This document shows, piece by piece, positions 1 through 15,100 of a stretch of DNA of 64,000 nt. Below the pieces are notes generated by a model. That model ran no database searches and was not told the DNA's origin. It worked only from the letters and a program-made list of their open reading frames with translations. This stretch comes from Aspergillus flavus. Taxonomy: Eukaryota; Ascomycota; Eurotiomycetes; Eurotiales; Aspergillaceae. Positions within the stretch are counted from its first letter, which is position 1; each line of letters opens with the position of its first letter. The position numbers and the translations under genes are program-made. Location of the stretch: the NCBI RefSeq assembly GCF_009017415.1, contig NC_092405.1, positions 3,162,001 through 3,226,000 on the forward strand, read 5' to 3'.

Positions 1-614
1 TTTCGAGAAATGGTCGAAAGCTGGGCGGAAAGCTTGTAAACGGACTCCTCGATCGCGGAGGCCTGCTCGGGACTGGCACCCTGTCGGGAAGGTAGTTGCG
101 CACGTTCTTCGTTTTCGACCTGGTTGAAGAACCAGTCAATATTGTTCCAATGACGTAGAAAAAAAAGACAATGATGCAATCTAGAACACCAGCATACCGC
201 AATCTCAAAATCCACCAATTTCTCGGCGAAAGTCGACATTTCATTATTGAAGCAGAATCTATATTCCCCGATGCTCTGTGCCGTGAAAACGAAGTCGCCC
301 TGTCGTTCTTTGGTTCCATCTAAGACCACTTTCTCACCGGGGCCGACCACCTGATAATCCACATCGAAAGAGCCGCCAGATTGGACCTAGAGAGACATAG
401 AGCATTAACATCCATGCTGCCTACCTCATACTTTAGACCAGCATGGTGAAAAGGCACTCACAGCGAAGTAGAAGGCGACCTTCGCGTTCCTCTGGTCAAC
501 ATAGTTGTAGAAACAAGCTTTCTCGTTGGCTTCGAGTTTATAAGTGAGAGCGGTTGCCGTCACCGTCGAAACGAAAGTGACCAGAAGGCCTATCACCAGA
601 GCTGCGAAACGCAT
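1..614 (-). CDS. p24 (emp24/gp25L) family cargo receptor, 3' end outside window
   Basis: p24 proteins are type I membrane proteins that cycle between ER and Golgi in COPII/COPI vesicles and help select cargo. Three exons are visible: 462-614, 198-386 and 1-119, with introns of 75 and 78 nt; the joined frame is open. The start at 614 gives a signal peptide (MRFAALVIGLLVTFVSTVTA) followed by the GOLD domain. Two GOLD-domain cysteines are present, in EKACFYNYVD and EYRFCFNNE, and an acidic linker leads into the expected coiled coil (EESVYKLSAQLSTISR). The transmembrane helix and cytosolic dilysine/diphenylalanine tail lie beyond base 1, so the gene is cut by the window edge. The gamma/Erp-like subgroup is my inference; membership of the p24 family is clear. 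Confidence 0.9.
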
Positions 615-1243
615 TGTGTAAAGTAGTGGAGAGCCAGGAGCTCAAGCTGGGATTCTCTCCAGGGATGTCTTGATTTAGCACAAGGCGCGAGTCGAAGTTC
701 TGGCCAGCTGTGTGTTCCGCCGTGTTTGCCATGTTTGCATGATACATGCCAAACCAAACAAACTACGTAGCACTGGCAAATTACAGTTATGACCCAAGCC
801 CTAAGCGGTTAGCTTCTATCTTAGCAGTCTAGAGATATACAGAGTATGAATGTCACTTTACAGTATCAAAGCTAGGCGGTCTATAAGGAGCACTAAAGTT
901 AGGTTGCCTCATTGTTTTATCAATTTGTGTTTTTATTTTCGATTCATGACAGGAATCTAAAGGAACAGTTCATATTGTCATGCATCAAATTAGTGTCCTC
1001 GAAGTAACTCTTCATAAACCATGATCATAATAACATTTGAAATCCGCCCGTCTACAGAGAGCAATGGGAAAGACAAACGTAGAAGCCAGATAAACAGAGT
1101 GTCCACAGATTCATTTGATTTTATAAAGCTCTTCGTAAACATGTTTGCGTGTGCAAGCATACCGTACTTCCATATGCATTTCCCGCTAATTGCAAGGTAT
1201 TTGTGCACTAATCTCATACACTCACAAGCACAGAACTCTCCTT
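615..1243. other. Intergenic: p24 promoter side / UBP15 3' side
   Basis: No gene is supported here. Both neighbours read leftwards, so this span holds the promoter of the p24 gene and the 3' UTR and terminator of the deubiquitinase gene. Open frames of 75-77 codons overlap on both strands and resemble no known protein. Confidence 0.6.
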
Positions 1244-5283
<4,040 letters not shown>

Positions 5284-6584
5284 AGAGGGAAAAAATAGTG
5301 CGCCCACGCACTGAAATCTAGAGACACACTCGTTTCGGTACTAGGTTGAGAATGGGGACAAATATACAGAAAAGAGTGAAGGGGGCAAGGGAAAAAAAAA
5401 ATATAAGAGAGTGAGGTCAAACTGACAGCGTGTAGGGACGCCGAGTGGCCAGAGACACAGATGGTTCAGGAAGAGGTTCCAGTCCGAACGAGTTGAAGCT
5501 AGGTAGTGGCGGAGCGCGCAGAACCCAATAATAACGGCTATGCCTCGGCGGGACAAATATTATTAAGATTCTTTCAATTACTGCATGAACAGCGAAAACG
5601 ATTAGGCTAACTCTCGACATCCAGCACTGAAAGTATTCGATACATGTATATACTTTTGGAATCTATATCTATTGAATGATCTTTAAAAAATTCTTCACAT
5701 GATTTTTTTAATTTGACTACATTGAATGTCGAGCCTCAGGCTGCAGACCGGATGCCTGTTCAATTGAGTAGTTATTTTCATGCCCGCCTTTAATACCCTT
5801 TTTTTTTTCTGGATATGGTATGGTAATTGCAGACAATGAGTGAATATCTTGAACAAACGATCGTCCACAATGATATCATCTCACTTCTGACTTGATTCTG
5901 CCATTGATCGAATTCAAACTAATCAAGGACTGGACGTGAAGAGTTCAGAGAATGTGAAGCACGAGCAAATTGAACTAAAATTGAAATATCTGATGTAGTC
6001 AAGTTATAATGTAAAGCGGAAATCTACCTTTTCGCCCGACATAATAACACGGGAGGGGGAAAGCTCATTGTATAACGGTATTAATATACCTATCACATTT
6101 ATATAGATAGACAGGCAAGCTCCAGCTTAATTTGACATCATATCATGCCTTTTGTTCAACGCATCTATCCGGCATGAGCCAGGCACCATAATAGTATTCT
6201 AGAAGAATAGCAGTGATAATTGAGTTCTACTAGAGAGTTCCGAGTTAAAATAACCTGGATATTCATATCAAATGCCCAGACGGAAGACCGCGTGAGCCTG
6301 CCCATGAGAGAGTTTAAGAAAGAGACGTCACATGCCAGGACTGAAAGCTCTCACCGCCTGCGGAGTGCCGTTTTGATTGCGCCCGCAATCAAGTCATGAA
6401 ATACAACCACCATGTCATGCCACTGGTAAAGACTCCATATTCCACAACCCGGTGAGCCATGTATGGAAAAGTTTATCCGGACCTGATCTTGGGTGAACTT
6501 TGCTGGTCGGAGACCATATCATCGTGTCGCTCTTCTTACAATCCATGAGACGTCTTTGATCCATCCAGTTCACAGCTAAGCAAT
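5284..6584. promoter_or_regulatory. Divergent intergenic region between UBP15 and PDK-type kinase
   Basis: This 1.3-kb span separates two divergently transcribed genes and must hold both promoters. At about 5349-5417 the plus strand is almost pure purine, so the minus strand carries a pyrimidine-rich tract roughly 65-135 nt upstream of the UBP15 start, typical of fungal core promoters and leaders. The rest is AT-rich with short A/T runs (for example 5687-5712 and 5800-5811). I see no coding region or RNA gene. Confidence 0.55.
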
Positions 6585-8102
6585 ATGCTGCGGAGTCATC
6601 CAGCTGGGCGCTGGCATGCCTTCCGACAAGCGTGTGCTCCAAAATGTCGCCCTTATTCGGGCCTCCATCAGCTTCAACCCCATAATCCACCACCATGGAG
6701 ACCTGTCTCTGCTTTGGATGAGTATGGACTTCAAAGACATATAACTTAAGGACCACATACAGCTAACACGATCTCTTCCAGGTGGGTCGAACGCGACATC
6801 CGACCTATAAGTTTACGACAATTGACCTTTTTTGGGCGGACTTTAACAGAATCTCGACTTATCAGTTCGGCTAATTATGTGCGAACGGAGCTTCCAACTA
6901 GGTTAGTGCGCTTCTTATGGCTGCTTGCGCATCCTTCTAATAGGGTTGGTGTCATTCGGCGTATAGGCTTGCCCATCGCCTGCGAGATATTCAAAGACTG
7001 CCATACGTTGTCGTAGCAAACCCTCATCTGTCTCTCGTATATGAGCTCTACTATAAAGCCTTTGAACGATTTCGAACGATTCCGGAGATTAAAACACTCG
7101 ATGACAACGATAAGTTTTGCGATATCCTACGAAAGACACTGCAGGAACACCTCGTGGTCATTCCAAGGTTGGCAATGGGTGTTTTGGAGTGCCGTGCTTT
7201 GCTACCGGCGGACGTGCTGGATCAATTTATGAACACTTTGCTTCGCGCGGTAGGCTAGTTTCCGGTAGTCGCGCCGCATGTCTTCGAAATTGCTAACTGT
7301 TGCCTAACAGAGAATCTCCCGCCGAGTCATAGCGGAGCAACACCTGGCGTTAACGGAAACTTTCAACTCCCCTTGGCACTTTCCTGGCTCCCAGGATCGC
7401 ACGGATGTTAATGCGGACTACGTTGGGGAAGTCTTCCTGAAGTGCAACGCAAAGGAGGTTATCGAGCGCTGTGGCAAACTTGCGCAAGATATGATGCGTC
7501 AGGCATCAGGAACCGATAAAATTCCGGAAATTTCCGTGCAGGGGCACCTAGACGCTACGTTTCCGTACATGCTAAGCCACCTGGAATATATCATTGGGGA
7601 GCTTCTACGAAACTCTATTCAGGCTGTCAGTGAAAAATATAATGGCTTGCCTGAGAAGCCACCGCCTATTGAAGTACTCATATGCGAAGCACCACAGCAT
7701 GTTATCATGCGGATATCTGACCAGGGAGGAGGTATACCTCGCGAGGTTCTACCGTACTTGTGGTCCTTTAACAAAGGTCCGCACAGTAAAGCACGGCTTC
7801 AAAATCTGGAGCAGGTTCCGGCAATGGCAGCCACAATGCAGGAGCTGACAGTACCAAAGGAAAGGAAGCGGGCTGACAAGGAAACATTCCGAGAGAGCTC
7901 GCTTGACACACTTACCTCACGGCCGCCAAACCTCCGCCTGGGCATGGGACTTCCTATGAGCCGAGTGTATGCGGAATATTGGGCAGGCAGTCTTGAATTG
8001 CACAGCTTGGAAGGGTATGGCGTGGATGCATTCCTGCAAATATCCAAGCTTGGCAACAAGAACGAGCAAGTCACCACAAGGGCATCGATCGACGCAGTGT
8101 GA
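6585..8102 (+). CDS. Mitochondrial protein kinase, PDK/BCKDK family
   Basis: Members of this family are mitochondrial matrix kinases with a GHKL (histidine-kinase-like) ATP fold that phosphorylate and inactivate the E1 subunit of pyruvate or branched-chain 2-oxoacid dehydrogenase. Four exons: 6585-6721, 6782-6901, 6967-7249 and 7311-8102, giving 443 residues. The start at 6585 gives an arginine-rich, acid-free presequence beginning MLRSHPAGRWHAFRQAC, as expected for mitochondrial import. The N-terminal helical domain starts at ISLRQLTFFGRTLTESRL. ATP-site motifs are intact: N-box Glu277/Asn281 (ELLRNSIQAV), G1 around 317-322 (DQGGGIP) and G2 at 391-393 (LRLGMGLPMSR). The ATP lid between G1 and G2 is long and charged. 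Whether the substrate is pyruvate or branched-chain dehydrogenase cannot be settled from sequence alone. Confidence 0.92.
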
Positions 8103-8293
8103 TGAAATCCGTGGCTTCTCTGGACATTCTTTCTGTTATATACATGATACCTATACCTATAACCATAGCTATAAAATAGAGAAATATGAAAAGACTAGAC
8201 AACCTGTTGGTGTCTACTAGCGAAGGACTTAAAATTAGCCACAGACCCACTTCCCCAGGTTTCGCGCCGTAACCAATCCCGAATAGGAAACGC

Positions 8294-8500
8294 AGGGGGA
8301 TCCATCCGGCTCCTATCGGAATGACGTCAGATGGAATGTACTTCCGCGCAAGTTCCCAATCAAAAGAAATTGCAGGTGAAGGAGAAAAAAGAGGTTGCCT
8401 ACGTGTTAGTAAGAAGAATGCAAACCAAAATCCAGAAACTCAGCCTTATCCGTTCGCTCTCTCCCAAAAAAGGATCTTGCCCTGGTGTGACGTGACGTCG
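8294..8500 (+). promoter_or_regulatory. Stress-type promoter elements upstream of the sORF/Pmp3 unit
   Basis: A perfect cAMP-response/ATF palindrome TGACGTCA lies at 8322-8329. A second cluster, TGACGTGACGTCG, lies at 8488-8500 and contains two overlapping TGACGT half-sites. An STRE-like AGGGG core is at 8294-8298. In fungi TGACGTCA is bound by Atf1/AtfA-type bZIP factors under the HOG/SakA stress kinase, which fits a Pmp3-type gene downstream. The motifs are seen directly; factor binding is inferred. Confidence 0.5.
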
Positions 8501-8545
8501 ATCTTCCCACCCATAATACGAATCATAAATAAGTACATAATCAAC

Positions 8546-8692
8546 ATGAAGCGCCTCAATTCCCCCAAAGACGACAACGTCCCAGTCTACATATTCGGTC
8601 TCCTCTTCACCATTCTCATTCTCAGTTTCCTGGGCGCGTACCTTGACACCAGCAAATCACGCTCCGCGAAGCCAACACCCGAAACTCAATAA
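8546..8692 (+). CDS. Small single-pass membrane protein or long upstream ORF (48 aa)
   Basis: A 48-codon ORF with a good initiation context (A at -3). It has a charged N-terminus (MKRLNSPKDDN), one strong hydrophobic segment of about 18-20 residues (VYIFGLLFTILILSFLGAYL) and a basic/proline tail ending KPTPETQ, so it looks like a tail-exposed single-pass membrane peptide. I do not recognise the family. The stop is only 29 nt before the Pmp3 start codon, so the two almost certainly share an mRNA, either as a functional upstream ORF or as a two-protein transcript. The same frame is open back to 8321, but the start at 8546 suits a compact membrane peptide better. It may not be translated at all. 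Confidence 0.5.
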   Translation: MKRLNSPKDDNVPVYIFGLLFTILILSFLGAYLDTSKSRSAKPTPETQ

Positions 8693-8721
8693 CGCTCAGA
8701 CACCAATCTAAGTCAATCAAA

Positions 8722-9294
8722 ATGGCTGGAACCTGCTCGATGCTTTGCCTGATCCTCATCACACTGTTCAGTAAGTTTGTCCGCCTAGAACGTACCTATT
8801 TCCCCCTGTCCAATGGCCTCAGGCTTTTGTTCGTATTTGTCTCCGTGTCCGTATCTAGCGTCCTGCTATGTTCAAATTCTCAACAACGGAAATACTAATG
8901 AACGTTTTACTGACGTGGTGCTACTAGTCCCTCCACTTGGCGTTTTCCTCATCTCCGGCTGCAGCGCTGATTTCTTCATTAATATTCTGCTGACGATTCT
9001 TGGGTACGTTTCCCGGTTATACCATCCCTTAGTCTTCCCTTCCGATATCACGATGACTAGCATGACTATTTCACCATCTATATACACATGTCCACTCGGA
9101 ATACATCCAAGTCTATTTTAATCGCAAAACTAACACAGAATAGGTATCTCCCGGGCCATATCCACGCCTTCTATCTCGAATACGTGTATTACCGTCAACG
9201 CGATGGGGTAACGGGACGCGCACCTGGTGTATACTCCGAGCGAATCCAGCGTGGTGGTCACCATGAAACAACCTATGGCACCATTCACAATTAG
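8722..9294 (+). CDS. pmp3: Pmp3/UPF0057-family plasma-membrane stress protein
   Basis: Small hydrophobic proteolipid of the Pmp3/RCI2 family, which in yeast and plants influences membrane potential and salt tolerance. Three exons: 8722-8770, 8928-9003 and 9144-9294, giving 91 residues. Two membrane helices are visible: the first runs from the N-terminus to PPLGVFLISGCSADFF, the second is FINILLTILGYLPGHIHAFY; the spacing and the PP..VFL..GC..D..INILLTILG signature are diagnostic. Yeast Pmp3 is about 55 residues; this protein has an extra polar tail of about 35 residues rich in Arg, Gly, His and Tyr (RAPGVYSERIQRGGHHETTY). Upstream CRE- and STRE-like sites suggest stress induction. Confidence 0.93.
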
Positions 9295-9588
9295 TCAGTT
9301 CAAGCTGCAGTTACGACTTACGAGGGATGCGGTACACTTGTCTTATAAAGCCTATGCCTGATAACCCTGGTCTACTTGTTTGTTCGTTATTCTTTGCGTA
9401 AAAAGCAGGCTCAGTTTTCGGTTATATATCAATAATTGCGAGTGCTATTCTTACCATTGCACTTTTTTTTCTATTATTCGCAGTCTAAATTGCAATTCAA
9501 TATTTAGTCCGCGAACCGCATCTTACACGTAGTAGCCATTGAACCCAAAACATATGATTAACTGGATAAACTAATACACAAGAAGAAC

Positions 9589-10452
9589 CTAGACCTCCAC
9601 CTTCTTCGCCTGACCTTGGTCTTCCGCTGCCTTGGTATTCGCCTTCGTCTTCAACGCCGGAAACTCAAATGGCTTGCTCCTTCCCGAATCACCGCCAGTC
9701 CTCGGCACAGCTCCAGACCCAGGACTCCACCACAAAGCTCCAACCCAAGGTTGCACGTTCCACCCAACAGAAAGCGTCACATTGCTCCGCTCCGCCATCT
9801 TCCCCGTGATATCCGAGATTTGGTACTTAGCCCGCTGGTTCCTCAGACGGAGAACACCAGGCGCGGCCTTATCCTTCTTAGTCGACTTCTTGGCGCCGGT
9901 GGTCCGTTTCGAAGAAGACTTGGACGGGAAGAAGCGCTCACGGAGAGTGTTGAAGGAGTACGGCGATTCCGGGGCCGAGATGATGGTATCCCAGATGATG
10001 GACTCGGACTGGGGGAGGAGAGTGGATTCCTTGTCAGAGGAGGAGTAGGAGGCGTAGACGTAGACGAAGAGTTGTTTTGTGTTCCAGTTGAAGAGGGAGG
10101 AGAGATCTAGATCGGTGTTAGTTGGCTGCTTGCCTGCGGAGGGATTTCAATTGATGGGGTCCATAGGTACATACCGGCGTCCAGATCGAAACGCATTTGT
10201 GCGTATTCTTCTTTCTTGTTTGAATAGTAATGTGGTCGTCCTTTGATTCTGCGCGAACCTTGTTAGTGGACCTAGCATGGAGATAGTGTAAAACTATAGC
10301 ACGTACACTTTGACATCCTTCAATGACACTGCTGCTTTCGCCTCATCGGTGGGAAATAACAGGACAGACAACGCGGCAAATCCGGCGACGAACAAGGCCA
10401 CGGTTGTAAAGAAGCCGAAGACGGCCTGCGCTCGGTTTAGAGACGAGTGCAT
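9589..10452 (-). CDS. spc3: Signal peptidase complex subunit 3 (Spc3/SPC22-23)
   Basis: Accessory subunit of the ER signal peptidase complex that removes signal peptides from secretory proteins; a type II membrane protein with a lumenal domain. Three exons: 10307-10452, 10175-10248 and 9589-10106, giving 245 residues. The start at 10452 gives MHSSLNRAQAVFGFFTTVAL, the typical Spc3 N-terminus, followed by the single transmembrane helix (about residues 13-35). Later family signatures are GRPHYYSNKKEEYAQMRFDL, DLSSLFNWNTKQLFVYVYAS and NVTLSVGWNVQPWVGALWW. The charged C-terminal tail (KAAEDQGQAKKVEV) is longer than in yeast but usual for filamentous fungi. The Pmp3 gene converges on it from the left. 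Confidence 0.95.
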
Positions 10453-10941
10453 AGTGGGTGATTTCTTTGTCTCTTTGATACAATTGAGGGTGCTATGACC
10501 GGGAATATGTATTGCCAGACTAATTAGACAAGCCAAATAACCTCTGATATTTTATGAAGTAAAAGGGAGGCGAACTCCCTGTGGAATAGCGTTGCGACAA
10601 GGGAGTTACGAGATGATGTTTGTTGAAGCCACATGGACCTTTTCGCGCAGGCGGTGAGTGGAGCACGAGGCTTATCGATAAGGGCGGTTTGCTATCATGG
10701 AGAAGGTAGATATATAAAGAGCAACTAGCTAGCTAGCATAGCTGCCTTGATTTTCCATTCATTCTTTCTGCATGTCTTTTGGCTCCTTAGCTCCCAAATT
10801 TTCTGAGGGTTGAGCTTGTTGGGCAACAAGGAGCTCCCAGTCCACGGTCTTTACATTATTCTTCTCTGAAATACAATTCTACAGTACAACTAGATCGCGA
10901 TATCAGACAGCTCAGGAGAAGTTACGCCCAAAGCAGTCACA
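10453..10941. promoter_or_regulatory. Divergent promoter region between spc3 and the AIG2-like gene
   Basis: A 489-bp divergent spacer. A TATATAAA element at 10711-10718 faces the plus-strand gene, about 225 nt before its ATG, and is followed by a short CTAGCTAGCTAGC run near 10726-10738. No gene is seen within it. Confidence 0.5.
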
Positions 10942-11715
10942 ATGGGCGACCACGTCCTCTTCTTCTACGGTAAGCCCTCTCAATTGCTCCGATAGGTACA
11001 CCCCAAACGTTACTTTCAACCATGTACTCCTCATACAACCCCACCATACCTAATTCCCATGTCTCCCAACACTTCCAAACCCCAATCTACCCCACCTTCG
11101 AAACCACCAAACCAACCTCGCACACAAGCAAACAAACCCAAAACTAACAACTTCCCAAAAGGAACCTTAATGGCCCCCCAAATCCTCCACCGGGTAATCC
11201 ACGGCTCACCGAACCCAGAGCCCTGGCAAAAAGCCCTTCTCACATTCAGGCCAGCCATTCTGCACGGGTACCGACGGCATCGGGTGCGGGGAGCTGACTA
11301 CCCTGGTATCGTGCCGGCCAAGCCAACAACTAGAGAGCCAGGCACGGATTCGAATGCTAATGGCATGGCAGCCGTGCTTGGGACGGTTGTTTCGGGATTA
11401 ACGGACGGTGATATCCATCGGTTAGATATTTTTGAGGGGACAGAGTATGAGAAGGGTAAGGTAAAGGTTAGGATTTTGCGGGAATCGCTGGGTGGCAAGG
11501 ATGGGGAGCTGGAGGGAAAGGATACGGATAGGCATTTGATGGATGTTCTGGATGCTGCTGGGGCGGAGTTTGCGGATGAAGGGGAGGAGGTAGAGGCTGT
11601 CACCTATGTTTATGTTGCCGGGGAAAGTAAGCTGGAGGATGGAGAGTGGGATTTTGAAGCGTTCAAGAGGGATAAAATGGCGTGGTGGGTTGGGGCAGAT
11701 GAAAGTGAGTGGTAA
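10942..11715 (+). CDS. AIG2-like / gamma-glutamylcyclotransferase-family protein
   Basis: Proteins of this fold convert gamma-glutamyl peptides or amines to 5-oxoproline. Two exons: 10942-10969 and 11162-11715, separated by a 192-nt intron, giving 193 residues. The first exon ends inside the family substrate-binding loop; after splicing it reads FFYGTLMAPQILHRVI, the Y-G-[TS]-L signature. The candidate catalytic glutamate is in the segment LDIFEGTEYEKGKVKVRI, where the family has its conserved F-E-G-x-x-Y. The C-terminus contains an aromatic YVYVAG strand and a DFEAFKRDKMAWW helix typical of fungal AIG2-like proteins. The exact substrate cannot be inferred. The start is fixed by the short first exon, which alone supplies the loop motif. 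Confidence 0.88.
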
Positions 11716-12100
11716 TATATCCTTCAGAAGATATGAAAAGATTTCCATAGAAGGCCAAATGTTTTTTGTTCTTTAGATGGCCCAAATCAGCATAATTTCT
11801 CCCATCGAAAGCAGGTCTAGAGCAATTATGTACAATCTCTAAGGACGCCAACAGCTAAAACATCAAACATGCATGTGCCGACAGTGTGCGTGTCGTAGGG
11901 AAGCTCCATGAACGTAAACCCATATGTATCATATGCCCGAACGCCTAATCGAGTGCCAACTCCTATGGGTTATCAGAAAAGACAAAAACAATGAAGAATA
12001 AGATACAGAAAAAAAAAGGGGGGGGTAAAAGGAAGGGGGAAGAGACAGTTTCGTTGATTGACACGAGTGAACCATAGTAAAAGCTTGGTTTCACCGAATT
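11716..12100. other. Convergent 3' region of AIG2-like and ULP2 genes
   Basis: Transcripts from both sides end here. The stretch contains an A-run followed by a G-run (about 12009-12027) and no recognisable gene. Confidence 0.5.
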
Positions 12101-15100
12101 CTATTTGGGTTTCTGTCTGGCAGAGCGCTGATATTTCATGTCGCCTTGATAAGACGGTGGTATAATCTGCACTTCGACTGTCGGAAGCTTCGCTGGCTGT
12201 CCAGCCTTTTTTGTTTTTTTATCGTCGACCGAGCGCATTTTGTGGTCCACCGGCTTCATCGCTGCTAAATTGCTTGGAGATCCGTCTTCCTCCTTGGGTA
12301 TCTTCGCTGAATGAGAGCTAATTTCCTCAATTACCTCCTGACTATCAGGGACCTGGACCTCGACACCTTCATCTTCTATTTTGTCTGTTGCATTTGGAGA
12401 GGCGATTTCCACACCTGGGTCCTTAAGACTGGGCGCCATTTTATGCTCACCGTCTTTCTCCGTTTTGAGAGCTCGGCCACCGTCGTAAGCTGCGGGGCTC
12501 GATTGGGTTGAGGCTGGTCTCCGTTTGTCAGGCGGATACTTTTGTGGATCTATTTCAGAATTTGAGGAGACCTTGACCTGTGGTTCCTGAAAGCCACTGC
12601 ATTCTTCGTTTTGGGCGGATGTCGATGCAGAAGACCCCAGAAGGTAAGATATCGGATATCTATCTGCCATGATTCTCTTTTCACTGTCTTTTTCAGTGTC
12701 TAAATCCGCCTGCTCATCATAGAGATCGTCTAGGAAGTCACGCAGTCGACGTCGAAGAATACCGGACCTTAGTAGCGGCCAATCGTCTTGCGTCTTCATT
12801 TCTTTTCTGAGAAGCTTCTTGACAAACAAGTCCGGATTCTGAACGAACTTCTCTAAGTATGCTAGAAGGTATAGGCCGCAGTCTGAATAGTTGGACTGCA
12901 AAGGGATCGCTCGAGCCCTCATGCCTCTGATTAGGCTTCTATCAATTTCAATGCCACGTTTAGATTTGGCCTCTTCGTAAAGGTAATCGCGGAGATTACT
13001 GATGGTGGGTGAGCGAGACAGATCCAAAGAGTCAAAAGTAATTATAGTTGCTTGACGAATATCGAATTTAGCACCTCCAGGCTTTCCGCTGGGCTTTGCC
13101 TTCTTCGAGCCCTTACGCGGAGACGCTGCTAGTCTAGGAGCTCCCCTCAGGCTAGCCTTTTGGGTGGGTTCTGCTATAGCTGCAGGGCTGGAGAACTTGG
13201 CGGGAGAAAAGGCAAGGTTCTCTTCTTGCTCCGGCCACTCTGTAGGGGGCAACTCTGGTGCACCGTCTTTGGATTCTTCTTTGTCTAACAAGCTCATTGA
13301 CTCAAGTGAACGCCGGGTTGCTTCGTCTTTCGCAGGTTCCAAATTTCGACTGTTGTTGACTTTCGTTTCTTTAACAGCTGGTAGTTCCTCGATAGGTTCA
13401 GGCGTTTCAGGGATTTCGCGGCCTTCACTCTCCGGTGCAGCCGAATTGTCTTTGTCATTTTCTGAAGGTCGGTCCTCCGTGCTTTTGTCGGCAATACCAG
13501 GTAAGTTGGGTAGGTTGCAAATGATAGCGACGTACCAGTGAGCGTTTTCATTGATAGGGACCACGATGTAATCGAAACCGAAAATGTCAACGGCGCGAGT
13601 CCACTTTTGAACACCTTCATAATTAATATTTCTTCTGCCCTTAACGTTTGTCAGGGTTGCGAAGAAGTACGAGTTGAAGAAATAGACTCTCTTCGCTACG
13701 TCCTTGTTAGTCCGCTCTAAGTGATCTTCGAGAAAACGCATGTAGAAGCCTATGAGGTTATCATTCAAGAACTCATTGTCACGCAGCCGTTCACGGTCTT
13801 GGGCATCGACCTCAGCCTTTTTCTTGCCAAAGCGGGGATACACAAGCGGTCTAACTTTCGATTAATACAAGGACGCATAGAGCACGGGGAGGCACATACT
13901 TGCGCCATATCTTATCTGTCTCTTCAGCCTTTGGCTGAGAGCCATCATCCTCAACCTCATCATCACTGCAGCTCAAGTTAGTTGGGGAACCTTTGTTCAT
14001 GGCAAGGGGTCACTCACCAAACGACTGTTGTTGCTGGTGCCCGACGCGACATTGACCGTGTTGCCCGATTAGAAAATGATGATCTGGGGGAAAGTTTCTT
14101 CACAGGAGCTTTGTCCGCTTCTTGTTCATTTGAAGGTAGTTCTCGTGTGCTTTCGGCGTTTAAGGTTCCCGAAGTTTTGGTTGCTGAGGACTTCGAACAT
14201 TCCACCAAAGCGGTATCCGAAGGCTGTATTTGTCCGGCAGTATTTTCAATATTGTCCTGTAAAGAGTCCGACAATTTCACCCTCTTAGCGACTTCCGGCG
14301 CCCTGTATAATATGGGCTTTTGCTTGTCTTCACCAAGGCGCTTGGCTCCATTCGCTTTCTGTTCCGCCAGATCTTCGGCCCGTTTCATGAATGAATCTTT
14401 CAACCAACCACTGTGATCGTATAAGCCTCTGTGCAAGGAGTCAAAACATGGGGTGGTAGATAAGACATACTCCTGCCTGTATAGCCACCGAACATGTTGC
14501 CCGTGCAGCCATCTCTCTAACAAATTACACAAAGTTTCCTGCTCCTCGGACGTGCAGAATTCCATGTCCATCTCGTTATCAAGCCCCCCTTTTCTGGAAA
14601 ACTGTAGACGAACTCTCCGACTAGGCGGCTCCCCCTGTACGACCTTGTCAAGTCTCTCAAGAGAAGTTCTTTGACCGTTCCAAGGAAATGTTATACTAGT
14701 TTCTGTAGTCTTTGTAGACTCTGTAGTCTCCACACCTATTTCAAATGCTTGACTTGACCGGTGTTCATGCGGCCCAAATCGAACGAAGGTGGCATAGAAG
14801 CATTTAACGGCTAATTTGACAGGCGTTGCCGGAGCCTTTCTCCGCTTGTCGGATTTCCGATGGTTTTGGGAGGAGCCCGTAAATACCGTAGGCTGTATAT
14901 CAGATGGAGACGCCAGCCGACCGACTATGCCTGGATGTTCTTTGGCTTCAGACATAGCAATGGTGGTCTCTTTTTCACGGTCTCTTTTCAGTGTGTTGGG
15001 AGCTGGTTGGACGGTTGCGCCTCCTTGCAGTTCATCAGGACTGTCCCTCGGATTGTCTGGATGATTCTGATCCGTCCCAACGGAAGGACTACGGAGATTT

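Noticed and set aside
8813..9121. 102-codon plus-strand frame across Pmp3 exon 2
   Set aside because: Reads through the Pmp3 introns and only contains the family motif because it shares exon 2; the spliced Pmp3 protein is complete without it.
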